Shown here: piece after piece, positions 21,620 through 32,765 of the stretch | Layout: each line of letters begins with the position of its first letter | Numbering within the stretch: position 1 is the stretch's first letter | Assembly: GCF_040958095.1 (NCBI RefSeq) | Contig: NC_091175.1 | Span: 21,288,003 to 21,352,002, forward strand | Reading direction: 5' to 3' | Origin: Procambarus clarkii | Lineage: Eukaryota; Arthropoda; Malacostraca; Decapoda; Cambaridae | DNA length: 64,000 nt | Notes under the pieces: model-generated | Database searches by the model: none | What the model saw: the letters and a program-made list of their open reading frames with translations, nothing else | Told to the model about the DNA's origin: nothing | Translations under genes and position numbers: made by a program

Positions 21620-23630
21620 CAACTCAGTAATTCACTGTCATATTTACTCACCTAACACCCAAAAACATCATCATACATTTGACCCAGAAGATCAACGTTG
21701 AATAATTGGAAAATAAACACGAGGTGTGACACAACGCGTCCAAAACACGGTACTCGGAAGACCGCTACCGCTTCCCGCCAAAAATCCTGTTTCCTCTCCA
21801 CTCCCTTGGGGTCAAGTCGACTGTCCGCCGGTGTGTTTGACACAATGAGAAAGCGGTAAGCATAAGCCAACAGGGGACAATTATGTCATTAACGAAACGT
21901 GTTGCTTGAATAATGGGCACACAATTACAGGGCCAATTACTGGATATTACCCCCAGGATGGGTCATCCATACGCCATGGGAAGGGTGGCAGCCTTGTGTA
22001 CGGAGTCAACAATAATCAATCAAATGTTCTACTTTGGTGTTATCTTAATATAAAAAAAACTTTCAACACGATCCTGAATAATCGCTTTCAATACTAATTA
22101 CTTTTATTTAATAATATTTATAGTAAATACTTTACGCAATAGTACTATGAGAACGTGATTACTAATTAAAGTTGGTACCACTGGCAATGGGTCAGCTGTT
22201 TGATCACCCAATAATTGCGCGCCAAATATCGATTCACAGCGAGCTTTGTCATACTCACATACCACAATAGACTTTTCATACGGGTCCACAGCGGGCATTA
22301 ACTGCTGAAACACATGAAAAGACGCAAACACAAGCTTAAACACGCCTGTCTAGCGGCCAAAATTAAATTTAGGGGGGCGCAAGTTTGTGTTGTGGCGGTG
22401 TAATAGTTAGGTGTGCATGGTAACGGGGAGTAACTGCTCGCGCGCCGCCCAACTAGCCAGCTCTTAACACCTGTAGCCCGCACCCAGGTTCCCACGCTCG
22501 GCGCATCCCAGCAATTTGACATGAAATCGTAATGATGAAATAACGGGGGCGGCATGATCGCATGGCGCGGCGGGTCAGGTGTGGCCCGCACGAGGGAGGG
22601 ACTCGGGAGTGGGAGAGAGAGGGTGGGAGGAGGAGACGGGGCTGGAGTAAGGAGTGAGAAAGGGGTGAGAGGCGAGGGAGGAGAAAAAGAGTGTTGGAAG
22701 AGAAAGGAAGGGTGGGAATGCTTTTTTATACGGCAAGGGAGCAAATCTTGGTTATTACCTGAGAACCTATGCCTGTAGCCGCCTCTCAATGTTTGAATGT
22801 TAATCTAACCTACATATATAAATACATAGATACGCTTTATGACTGCCTTACATAAAGTGTTCGAGGTGTCTTTTACATCTTATCAATTTAAAAGCACTAC
22901 AGTCACCTGTGGTTGATTATTCAATAAATCCCTGAACTATATGTTTAACAGATCTCTCACCCTGTCCATGGAGGAGAGAACAAAATGTATATATGCTGGT
23001 TAGCATTGTAAATGTGTGGCCACGTCTGTGGTAGAAAAAAAATGTTTGTATAAGGGCTTGCGTGAGTGCTTTACACGCTGCCCACACGTGTCTCACCATT
23101 AAAAACATATTAACCAAATGTCAGCTGGGCTGTAAATACAGACCTTGAATAAACATATAGCATGGGAAGTAAAAAAAGAAAAACACTTATATATACAATA
23201 CGAAAGATTTTGTTGGTATAAACCTTAAAACATTTTATACCAACGTAAATAATAATAATAACGTAAATATCAACGTTATTATTCTAATAGCCTACTACTA
23301 ACTAAAACTAATAATGTGGATAGATAGCCACAGGGGCTAGGGAGACAAGAAAGTATATTATCCTTCATTTAACAGGATATATAAGAACCAGTTGGGTTAC
23401 TACAAAGACAGAGAACATAGTTTAACTCCAATAACTACCTGAAACCGAACTTGAAAACTACGCTTTCTACAAAGTTGGAATGAAAACACTGGAACCTTGA
23501 GTTGCTAGGCTAGTAAGTCTAGAATTATTTATATTATATAAATAACCCTAAACAAATTATATTATACAACTACTTTGTTTTGCTTTTCTGAGTATTACTG
23601 AAGATAATTAATATATAATGTTTCTGATCA
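21620..23630. other. No gene recognised
   Basis: About 2 kb with no convincing domain, RNA or repeat family. A purine-rich GA stretch lies at 22580-22720. Short frames here show no similarity I recognise. Confidence 0.5.
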
Positions 23631-23640
23631 AAGTAGCTGT

Positions 23641-25172
23641 TATGTGACGGTCAGTGTGACAGTCATGTGACGGTCAGTGTGGCAGTCATGTGACGGTCAG
23701 TGTGGCAGTCATGTGACGGTCAGTGTGGCAGTCATGTGACGGTCAGTGTGACGGTCAGTGTGACAGTCACGTGACGGTCAGTGTGGCAGTCATGTGACGG
23801 TCAGTGTGGCAGTCATGTGACGGTCAGTGTGGCGGTCATGTGAAGGTCAGTGTGACGGTCAGTGTGACAGTCACGTGACGGTCAGTGTGGCAGTCGTGTG
23901 AAGGTCAGTGTAACGGTCAATGTGGCAGTCATGTGAAGGTCAGTGTAACGGTCATGTGACGGTCAGTATGTCAATCATGTGACGACCAGTGTGACAGTCA
24001 TGTGACGGTCAGTGTGTCAGTCATGTGACGGTCAGTGTGACAGTCATGTGACGGCCAGTGTGACAGTCATGTGACGGTCAGTGTGACAGTCATGTGACGG
24101 TCAGTGTGAGTCATGTGACGGTCAGTGTGTCATGTGACGGCCAGTGTGACAGTCATGTGACGGCCAGTGTGACAGTCATGTGACGGTCAGTGTGACAGTA
24201 ATGTGACGGTCAGTGTGGCGGTCATGTGACGGTCAGTGTGGCAGTCATGTGACGGTCAGTGTGGCAGTCATGTGACGGTCAGTGTGACAGTCATGTGACG
24301 GCCAGTGTGACAGTCATGTGACGGCCAGTGTGAGTCATGTGACAGTCATGTGACGGCCAGTGTGAGTCATGTGACGGTCAGTGTGACAGTCATGTGACGG
24401 TCAGTGTGACAGTCATGTGACGGTCAGTGTGACAGTCATGTGACGGTCAGTGTGACGGTCAGTGTGACAGTCATGTGACGGTCAGTGTGACAGTCATGTG
24501 ACGGTCAATGTGACGGTCAGTGTGACGGTCATGTGACGGTCAGTGTGACAGTCATGTGACGGTCAGTGTGACAGTCATGTGACGGTCAGTGTGGCAGTCA
24601 TGTGACGGTCAGTGTGACAGGCATGTGACGGTCAGTGTGACAGTCATGTGACGGTCAGTGTGACGGTCAGTGTGACAGTCATGTGACGGTCAGTGTGGCA
24701 GTCATGTGACGGTCAGTGTGACAGTCATGTGACGGCCAATGTGACAGTCTTGTGACGGTCAGTGTGACAGTCATGTGACGGTCAGTGTGACAGTCACGTG
24801 ACGGTCAGTGTGACAGTCATGTGACGGTCAGTGTGACAGTCATGTGACGGTCAATGTGACGGTCAGTGTGACGGTCATGTGACGGTCAGTGTGACAGTCA
24901 TGTGACGGTCAGTGTGACAGTCATGTGACGGTCAGTGTGGCAGTCATGTGACGGTCAGTGTGACAGGCATGTGACGGTCAGTGTGACAGTCATGTGACGG
25001 TCAGTGTGACAGTCATGTGACGGTCAGTGTGGCAGTCATGTGACGGTCAGTGTGACGGCCAATGTGACAGTCTTGTGACGGTCAGTGTGACAGTCATGTG
25101 ACGGCCAATGTGACAGTCTTGTGACGGTCAGTGTGACAGTCATGTGACGGTCAGTGTGACAGTCTTGTGACG
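23641..25172. repeat. 23-bp minisatellite, about 65 copies
   Basis: Unit GTGACAGTCAT + GTGACGGTCAGT. The unit is itself two related halves of 11 and 12 bp, and single half-units are lost or doubled at several points (for example near 23745, 24115, 24660). Variants include GGCAG for GACAG and CCAGT for TCAGT. Confidence 0.95.
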
Positions 25173-25344
25173 GCCTAAAGTGAAGGCCAATCTTGTACTC
25201 TCAGCTTTTCATAAATAACTAGTTTACAATCGCCACATGTAGTATCTGGCACAGCTCTATATAATGTGGAGTAAACATACGTTTTTCAATTTGAAGCCTA
25301 ACAAAAAATGTAAATAAAGAGCTGCTTTCAACTCCCAATCGAAA

Positions 25345-25425
25345 GTCCAGTACGGGCTCACCATAGCCCGTGCTGCTTGGAACTTTTTGTTCCGAGTAGT
25401 TGACTCTAAAGCAACAACTACCAAT
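25345..25425 (+). mobile_element. Short hairpin-rich SINE copy
   Basis: Contains CGGGCTCACCATAGCCCG (self-complementary), a GGAAC...GTTCC hairpin and an AAGCAACAAC tail. Same family as 32651-32752, where target duplications define its ends. The stretch 25430-25890 shows nothing else. Confidence 0.65.
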
Positions 25426-25889
25426 CAGTATTCATGGAACAAGCATGCAACATGCGCCAATATAACCACGTGCGCGCGCACGCTCCCGCGCAACATGGCA
25501 GGCACTTGTCTTCACTACTCTGTCACTCCCACAGTATCTCACAAATCACTACACATTGTACATATATGTACGTATAATGTATGTACTACACTCGATTTGT
25601 ACATGCATTATACAGTTATGTTCTCTGCTCTATCGTTCGAGACGTTCAAGCTTTTTATAATATTCTATTTCCTGGTTCATCATACGCATTAGGCGTTTAT
25701 TTTATCATACGTTGCACTCTGCTTATGTATTTTAGGTCCATTTGTTGTAGCTTAATACCTTCCATTCAACAACCCTTATATTTCATATGTCATTTACGAA
25801 CGTTATTGATGTTACTGTTCGTAATACATTATTGTTAATATTGCCACTATTCACCTGATGCATATTGTTGTCTTGTTTGTTTTCAATTG

Positions 25890-26120
25890 GCACATCTCCT
25901 GTGCCAGGGGAGGGAGTACGACGGGATCACCATAGCCCGTGCTGCTTGCGACTTTTTTGTTCAGAATTGCCGAATCTAAATTTTGTAATTATCAGGAGAA
26001 AGCGCCAAGTCATTACGATTTTATAGCACTTGGAAGGGGTCAAGATAAGGATTAGGGATGGGACGGGGGTAAGGAATGGCGCCCAACCACTAGCTGAATC
26101 TAAAACAACAACAAACAACA
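25890..26120 (+). mobile_element. Short hairpin-rich SINE, one or two decayed copies
   Basis: CTCCTGTGCCAGG, ATCACCATAGCCCGTGCTGC and later CTGAATCTAAAACAACAAC belong to the same short SINE family, but an unrelated segment separates head and tail. Confidence 0.5.
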
Positions 26121-26234
26121 CCTGATGCCTCAATATGTGTGACCTTACTTAGGAAGGATGGAAAGGAATTGGGAGTGTCATGTCTAGAAGGTCCACCTCC
26201 TCCCCTTCCCACCAGGGAACTGAGGGCAGGATTG

Positions 26235-26370
26235 TTGTTATAGATTCAGCTACTGGGAACAAGTTCTAAGTAGCACGGGCTATGGTGAGCCCGTAACTTA
26301 CCTGGCACAGGAGCGGGGCAAGTAGCACAGGCTATGGTGAGCCCGTAGTGGACTTACCTGGCACAAGAAC
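26235..26370 (-). mobile_element. Short hairpin-rich SINE, minus copies
   Basis: Begins with the reversed (AAC)n tail TTGTTGTTATAG, then GATTCAGCTACT and two successive CTATGGTGAGCCCGTA blocks, suggesting one copy followed by part of a second. Confidence 0.65.
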
Positions 26371-26384
26371 GGTACGTGGGCAGG

Positions 26385-26700
26385 ATTGATGACTGATGAA
26401 GATTAAACCACCCAAGAGGTGGCACGGGCATGAATACCCCGTACAAGAGGGTTATCTTGAGATGATTTCGGGGCTTAGTGTCCCCGCGGCCCGGTCCTCG
26501 ACCAGGCCTCCACCCCCACGAAGCAGCCCGTAGCAGCTGTCTAACTCCCAGGTACCTATTTACTGCTAGGTAACAGGAGCATCAGGGTGAAAGAAACATT
26601 TTGCCCATTTGTCTCCGCCTCCACCGATGATCGAACTTGGAAAATCAGGACTGCGAATCCAAAGTGCTGTCCACCCACTGTCAGGCGCCCTTTTTTTAGG
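26385..26700 (-). mobile_element. tRNA-derived SINE, alternative 3' tail
   Basis: In minus orientation the head has a tRNA-like GATTCGCAGTCC segment and the same body as the SINE at 19612 (CTTTCACCCTGAT, AAATAGGTACCTGGGAGTTA). The 3' tail differs: CCTGGTCGAGGACCGGGCC ... AAGCCCCGAAATC, then GGGTGGTTTAATC. Fragments of this tail occur at 38560-38610 and 52250-52310. Confidence 0.7.
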
Positions 26701-26834
26701 GCAGGAGATTAACCCTGCTGATAAGAAAGGTCTGAAGTTTTAAGGAGATGGTTATCTTAGTAGGGAAGGATTCCGAAACTACACAAGAGGAACCATAACA
26801 AAGGGATGACCAAAGATAGTATCAGTGATATAAG

Positions 26835-26890
26835 AATAAGAATAAAGGTAACTGCAGAAGGCCTATTGGCCCATACGAAGCAGCTCCCTA
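26835..26890 (-). mobile_element. PLE 3'-region fragment
   Basis: GCAGAAGGCCTATTGGCCCA matches the block next to the PLE-2 stop (8280-8300). Very short relic. Confidence 0.5.
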
Positions 26891-26959
26891 ATATATACAG
26901 ATATACAACTATCCAGAACGGAATACGATAGAAAGAGCAGTAGGACTGACTCTCGATTA

Positions 26960-27170
26960 ATCAACAGAGACTTCAACCACAGCCAGATAAATTGGAAGAA
27001 CAGAGATCAAGAAATTGCAAATACATGGAAACACAAATTAATAGACGCATCAACGATAAATTTCCCAAGCACACATGTCAAAAGGCATACACAAATAAGA
27101 AATTATAACGAATCAGCAAGTATTGAGATGATATTTACTCTGGACGAACTAAGACAAAATGGGAGTCAGT
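26960..27170 (+). pseudogene. LINE endonuclease relic
   Basis: Translation gives INRDFNHSQINW, ANTWKHKLIDAS and STHVKRHT, aligning with the endonuclease at 17130-17260 (GDLNHGEIDW, GAKLIDVN, TQHVKEDT). Ends in IEMIFTLDEL. Decayed and isolated. The following 240 bases have no visible feature. Confidence 0.65.
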
Positions 27171-27409
27171 TTTGAAGCCCATAACAATATTTAAATTACT
27201 ATTTACTCATACCCCATTGGCATATGTATGTATTTGATGGAAGTACGAATAACCTGTACAGGAAAAGATCAAAGATATAAATCTGGTATACTGTAGAGTA
27301 CATTTTTATCAGAAATACTGTGAGCAATAACTCAAAGAGGAAACAAATGAAGACATGAAAGAATTCCTCACCCAGAAATTATGGGAAGCAGTCAGTATGG
27401 GTATGGGAT

Positions 27410-27950
27410 ATGCATTCGCCCACAGGATGGGTATGTGAGATACATCCGCTCACAGTATGGGTATGTGACCCACTATCACTCACAAGATGGGTATGGGACC
27501 CACTATCACTCACAAGATGGGTATATGGCCCACTACCACTCACAAGATGGGTATATGGCCCACTACCACTCACAAGATGGGTATGGGACCCACTACCACT
27601 CACAAGATGAGTATGGGACCCACTATCACTCACAAGATGGGTATGGGACCCACTATCACTCACAAGATGGGTATGGGACCCACTACCACTCACAAGATGG
27701 GTATGGGACCCACTATCACTCACAAGATGGGTATGGGACCCACTACCACTCACAAGATGGGTATGGGACCCACTACCACTCACAAGATGGGTATGGGACC
27801 CACTACCACTCACAAGATGGGTATGGGACCCACTATCACTCACAAGATGGGTATGGGACCCACTACCACTCACAAGATGGGTATGGGACCCACTACCACT
27901 CACAAGATGGGTATGGGACCCACTACCACTCACAAGATGGGTATGGGGAG
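27410..27950. repeat. 30-bp minisatellite, about 17 copies
   Basis: Unit CACAAGATGGGTATGGGACC + CACTAYCACT. Being 30 bp and stop-free, it gives open frames on both strands (decapeptide repeats such as HYHSQDGYGT), which I regard as artefacts. The last unit runs into GGGGAGCATAATAAATGAAC, the same context as single copies at 51262-51300 and 51500-51545, so the array amplified part of a dispersed repeat. Confidence 0.93.
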
Positions 27951-28130
27951 CATAATAAATGAACTAAACCAAAACTTTAGACAATTCAGAGAAAGGTCGG
28001 AAACACTTGGACCTCTTGACCTTCTCTCTAACATTGTTTTGTTCTAATAATGTTTTACTTTATTAATTTGTAATCTTTCTTATAATTAAAATTCACTTTT
28101 TATATATAATTATATGAGAAAAACATTGCG

Positions 28131-28204
28131 GCGGTATGATGGGATCGAACCCTCATCCCTGACTTCCCCCAGGCACACGCATTACCGACTGAACCAAGAT
28201 GGCT
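28131..28204 (-). other. tRNA-like sequence
   Basis: Minus strand reads TTGGTTCAGTCGGTAATGCG (A-box region) and AGGGTTCGATCCCATC (B box and T arm). No acceptor stem pairs and a T-stem mismatch exists, so it is a tRNA-derived repeat head rather than a working tRNA. Confidence 0.5.
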
Positions 28205-28279
28205 TAAAAAAATGTCAATAAAACAAAATTGTCTTGGACAATCTTGTTCTAATTCCCATTCTCGGTGACAGGAATCCTG

Positions 28280-28500
28280 TACTTACGCTCATGGAGGTCC
28301 CCATTACACCAACTACTGCACCGTCTCCAAGTTGCAACCCACAACAGTTGACTAATTCCTGGGTACCTGTAGGCGAATAGAGGCATCAGTTAAAAGGAAA
28401 CGTGTCCAACCGTTTCTCTCCTGTACGGGAATTTTACCCATACAGGATATGAGGTCGTTAGGTCCTCAAGCTCCCTTAGTCGAGCTGAGGACCTAGACAT
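28280..28500 (-). mobile_element. tRNA-derived SINE copy, decayed
   Basis: Shares CTGGGTACCTGTAGGCGAAT-type body and AAGGAAACGTGTCCAACCGT with the SINEs at 39005, 54715, 59800 and 62135. The body is the reverse complement of that in the plus SINE at 19612. The rest to 28920 is unremarkable. Confidence 0.6.
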
Positions 28501-28924
28501 TCTACAGGACCCATATAACGTAGAGCCCTCGGTGATACACCGCGTGGTCGTCATGTTGGCGTCGGCACTAATATTGCACTCTCCTCTACTACTAAATATT
28601 ATAAAAAGGCGTTATTGATGCAGGAGTTAATAAATGAGTCTTAATGGAGGCGAGTGTTGCGGGCACTGCCACCATAACTTCAAGTTAACTGTGGGCAGCC
28701 ATTACAATGTTTGCTGGCTATTGTGTCAGGCCCCATTCACCAAAGGCTCGCTCTAAACCCTGCTTAAACACCAATAATGAAATTGTGTTGCAATTATTTA
28801 TAGCCAGAGTCATGCATCATGCAATACGTTATCATAAGCACGCACAAGTTTGTCGCATTATACTACAATGACCGCTCGCAGTCGACCGAATTCCATGTTA
28901 GTGAGGTCAAGCCTCGTCTTTTTG

Positions 28925-29105
28925 CCGCCACTTCCCCTCTCTTTATCTACCCCTCCTCCGTCCCTGGCCCGGCCCCCCTCCCTTCATCTACCCCTCCTCC
29001 GCCCCCTGGCCCGGCCCCCTCCCTTCATCTACCCCTCCTCCGCCCCTGGCCCGGCCCCCCTCCCTTCATCTACCCCTCCTCCGCCCCCTGGCCCGGCCCC
29101 CACCT
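28925..29105. repeat. ~42-bp tandem repeat, 4 copies, pyrimidine-rich
   Basis: Unit CTTCATCTACCCCTCCTCCG + CCCCTGGCCCGGCCCCCTCC with small length changes. Strongly C-rich on this strand. Confidence 0.85.
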
Positions 29106-29249
29106 GCCACAAGTCATGATTGTCGGTGGCGTCACACAATCTGGGTGAATAATTATGAATAATCACTAAGGGCTTTGTATCAGTGCCGTGTTTGCCCTGT
29201 AGCTTGGTAACGGCACACAACCGACCCTAACCTCCACCTGGCACCTCCC

Positions 29250-29420
29250 ACGGCTGCTCATTGGCGGAGGAGCGACGGACGTTCTCTGATTGGTCAGGAT
29301 GACGCAAGGCTCGCCTGTTGGCCAATCACACTGTTGTTTGTATAACGTGGAAGCTCATCATTGTTTTGTGATTGGTTCTTACACGACGGTGCCGCTCCTT
29401 TCTGTACTATTACAAGCCAA
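29250..29420. promoter_or_regulatory. Cluster of CCAAT boxes
   Basis: Five CCAAT/ATTGG motifs in about 160 bp (CTCATTGGCG, CTGATTGGTC, GGCCAATCAC, GTGATTGGTT, AGCCAATTTC) in locally GC-richer sequence. NF-Y-type promoters carry such clusters. No exon is seen next to it, so the call is tentative. The stretch 29420-30220 has no recognisable feature. Confidence 0.25.
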
Positions 29421-30224
29421 TTTCCATGTAAACATAATCCTACAAATCCTTCGTGAGATAATAATGATGAAGCATACTAGTAAGCGATATCATGCAATAA
29501 GAATGATGTATTTGGTCACCACACAAAAGCAAGAGATAATATGAAGATAAAAACCATAAAGACAGCAAGTAGCAATGTCTCCACTAGTGTCAGCGGTGGT
29601 AGTGCTGCTTCTCACTCCTACATGATCATTCCTCATGAAAATCAGAGCGGATGAGACTTCGTCACGGAAGGTGGGCGCATCTTGAATCATATATGACGCC
29701 CCATGTCGAAAAATTACCCAGTTGATCATGAGCACTGATGTTAGAGCTGAGTATTGGACGCGCTAAGGCCTTAAATATTCACTACTAGCTCCATGGACCA
29801 AGATAATTACTCACATAAAACCGAGACTCCCTGACGACTGTCTACTTCAACTACTCGAGCCCAAAACCACCTTGTTTGTTTTGTCATACGCATACTAATA
29901 ATTTTGTCGTATAAGCCTTACGAGAAAGCAGGACCCCCATCACCTCCTTGTGTATAGCAAATGACGTGAGAAATGAGGATAGCGAGGCGTGCCAAGATGA
30001 CGGCTCCAGGCGGGTCTCCCTCATTATCAGACCTTGTGTGCGCCTCAAGATATAAACCACGGCCTGATTTAGTGTACTTTTAACCATAAACTATCATATA
30101 TTGCCTATAATTATTGACAATAAATTTACACAGAGTCGAAGGAATCACACTCTCGTAAAGTTAGCTATATTTCTCTTTGAAGACGCTAGGTGGCGCTGTA
30201 TGTTTCAGTGACGGTGGGTAACTC

Positions 30225-32115
30225 ATGGTCTTCCTGGGGGGTCCTCGTCGCCTTGTTGGGGGTCCCTCATGACCTTGTTGGGTGGTCCCTCATGACCTTG
30301 TTGGGTGGTCCCTCATGACCTTGTTGGGGGTCCCTCATGACCTTGTTGGGTGGTCCCTCATGACCTTGTTGGGTGGTCCCTCATGACCTTGTTGGGTGGT
30401 CCCTCATGACCTTGTTGGGGGTCCCTCATGACCTTGTTGGGTGGTCCCTCATGACCTTGTTGGGTGGTCCCTCATGACCTTGTTGGGTGGTCCCTCATGA
30501 CCTTGTTGGGTGGTTCCTCATGACCTTGTTGGGTGGTCCCTCATGACCTTGTTGGGTGGTCCCTCATGACCTTGTTGGGTGGTCCCTCATGACCTTGTTG
30601 GGTGGTCCCTCATGACCTTGTTGGGTGGTCCCTCATGACCTTGTTGGGGGGTCCCTCATGACCTTGTTGGGTGGTCCCTCATGACCTTGTTGGGTGGTCC
30701 CTCATGACCTTGCTGGGGGCCCTCATAACCTTGTTGGGGGTCCCCTCATGGTCTTGCTGGGGGGGCCCTCGTGGCCTTGTTGGGGGTCCCTCATGATCTT
30801 GCTGGGGGGGGCCTTGTGGTCTTGTTGGGGGTCCCTCATGGTCTTGCTGGGGGAGGGCCCTCGTGGCCTTGTTGGGGGGCCCTCATGGTCTTGCTGGGGG
30901 GGGCCCTCATGGCCTTGTAGGGTGGTCCCTCATGGTCTTGCTGGGGGGGGCCCTCGTGGCCTTGTTGGGGGTCCCTCATGGTCTTGCTGGGGGGTGGCCT
31001 CGTGGTCTTGTTGGGGGTCCCTCATGGTCTAGCTGGGGGGGCCCTCGTGGCCTTGTTGGGGGGGCCCTCATGACCTTGTTGGGGGGCCCTCATGACCTTG
31101 TTGGGGGGCCCTCATGACCTTGCTGGGAGGCCCTCGTGGCCTTGTTGGGGGTCCCTCATGGTCTTGCTGGGGGGGGCCTTGTGGTCTTGTTGGGGGTCCC
31201 TCATGGTCTTGCTGGGGGGAGGGCCCTCGTGGCCTTGTTGGGGGGCCCTCATGGTCTTGCTGGGGGGGCCCTCATGGCCTTGTAGGGGGTCCCTCATGAC
31301 CTTGCTGGGGGTCCCTCATGACCTTGCTGGGGGTCCCTCATGACCTTGCTGGGGGTCCTTCATGACCTTGCTGGGGGTCCTTCATGACCTTGCTAGGTGT
31401 CCCTCATGGCCATGCTGGGGGTCATTCATGACCATGCTGGGGGTCCCTCATGGTCTTGCTGGGGGTCCTTCATGACCTTGCTGGGGGTCCCTCATGACCT
31501 TGCTGGGGGTCCCTCATGACCTTGCTAGGTGTCCCTCATGGCCATGCTGGGGGTCCCTCATGGCCATGCTGGGGGTCCCTCATGACCATGCTGGGGGTCC
31601 CTCTCATGACCATGCTGGGGGTCCCTCTCATGACCATGCTGGGGGTCCCTCATGGCCATGCTGGGGGTCCCTCATGGCCATGCTGGGGGTCCCTCTCATG
31701 ACCATGCTGGGGGTCCCTCTCATGACCATGCTGGGGGTCCCTCTCATGACCATGCTGGGGGTCCCTCTCATGACCATGCTGGGGGTCCCTCTCATGACCA
31801 TGCTGGGGGTCCCTCTCATGACCATGCTGGGGGTCCCTCTCATGACCATGCTGGGGGTCCCTCTCATGACCATGCTGGGGGTCCCTCTCATGACCATGCT
31901 GGGGGTCCCTCTCATGATCATGCTGGGGGTCCCTCTCATGACCATGCTGGGGGTCCCTCTCATGACCATGCTGGGGGTCCCTCTCATGACCATGCTGGGG
32001 GTCCCTCATGACCATGCTGGGGGTCCCTCATGACCATGCTGGGGGTCCCTCATGACCATGCTGGGGGGTCCCTCGTGGCCATGCTGGGGTCCCTCGTGGC
32101 CATGCTGGGGTCTCC
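30225..32115. repeat. Graded 23-24-bp minisatellite, about 80 copies
   Basis: Three zones share the same base unit. 30225-30700: CCTTGTTGGGTGGTCCCTCATGA type. 30700-31330: GTCTTGCTGGGGGGGCCCTC type with G runs of 5-8. 31330-32115: CCATGCTGGGGGTCCCT plus CTCATGA, 24 bp and highly uniform at 31690-31990. Open frames on both strands are artefacts. The middle zone could form G-quadruplexes. Confidence 0.95.
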
Positions 32116-32499
32116 TCATGGTCTGACCTTTGTTGAGTTTACACTGCCTCACTTTCCGTCCCCAGAGCTTGAGTTTACAGTTCAACGGGGTTAACAAGGT
32201 TCACCTTCTCCATACTGTTAAAGTCAATAAACTGTCTCAGTATTTTCCATACAATTCACACGCTCCAAAAATATGTTTGCGGGAACTTGATATGTAAATA
32301 TTTGCTTTATATAAAGTTATTGTTATTTTTTACCCGAATTGTTGTTATAGAGTAATTGAATGGCAACTTTCTTGTAATATTTGCATAATTCCAGACGTTT
32401 AAATTATTATTTGAGCTCCAGCTTCGGGACCCGGCTTTCAGGTATGGATCACCTAAGGCAGGAACATGGGAAATGGAGCTCTGTTATAATTCATTGTGT

Positions 32500-32650
32500 A
32501 GGGGGACAGGCAGCCATTTTATACATACAGTATATGTTAGGCGTGTATCGAGGTCCCCCCCCACCCCCAGGCCCCTCCCCAGGGTATAACACCACAAGCT
32601 GACTAACTCCTGGGTGCCTATTTACTGTTAGGTGAACAGGGGCAATGCCT
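32500..32650 (-). mobile_element. SINE fragment, interrupted at its 5' side
   Basis: GGGGGACAGGCAGCC, ACTAACTCCTGGGTGCCTAT and GGTGAACAGGGGCAATGCC match the common SINE body in minus orientation. It is interrupted by the short SINE that follows. Confidence 0.6.
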
Positions 32651-32752
32651 GAAAGTCTACACAGCCCCGCTCCTGTGCCAGGTAAGTTACGGGCTCACCA
32701 TAGCCCGTGCTACTTGGAACTTGTTCCGAGTAGCTGAATCTATAACAACAAC
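32651..32752 (+). mobile_element. Complete short SINE with 13-bp target duplication
   Basis: AGGGGCAATGCCT occurs at 32638-32650 and again at 32753-32765, flanking about 102 bp that ends ATAACAACAAC. The body includes the 7-bp stem ACGGGCT/AGCCCGT and GGAACTTGTTCC. The duplication and A-rich tail show LINE-type retroposition. Other copies: 25345, 25890, 26235, 34835, 57295. Confidence 0.85.
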
Positions 32753-32765
32753 AGGGGCAATGCCT

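Noticed and set aside
23641-25172. CRISPR-like array
   Set aside because: Units are contiguous with no unique spacers, and the window is eukaryotic.
27379-28047. Open frames on both strands encoding decapeptide repeats (HYHSQDGYGT and SGSGSHTHLV)
   Set aside because: A 30-bp stop-free tandem repeat explains both; flanking single copies are non-coding repeats.
28131-28204. Functional tRNA gene on the minus strand
   Set aside because: B box is present but the acceptor stem does not pair and the T stem has a mismatch; treated as a repeat head.
31494-32033. Open frames on both strands rich in Gly, Pro and His
   Set aside because: Products of the 24-bp minisatellite; open on both strands at once.
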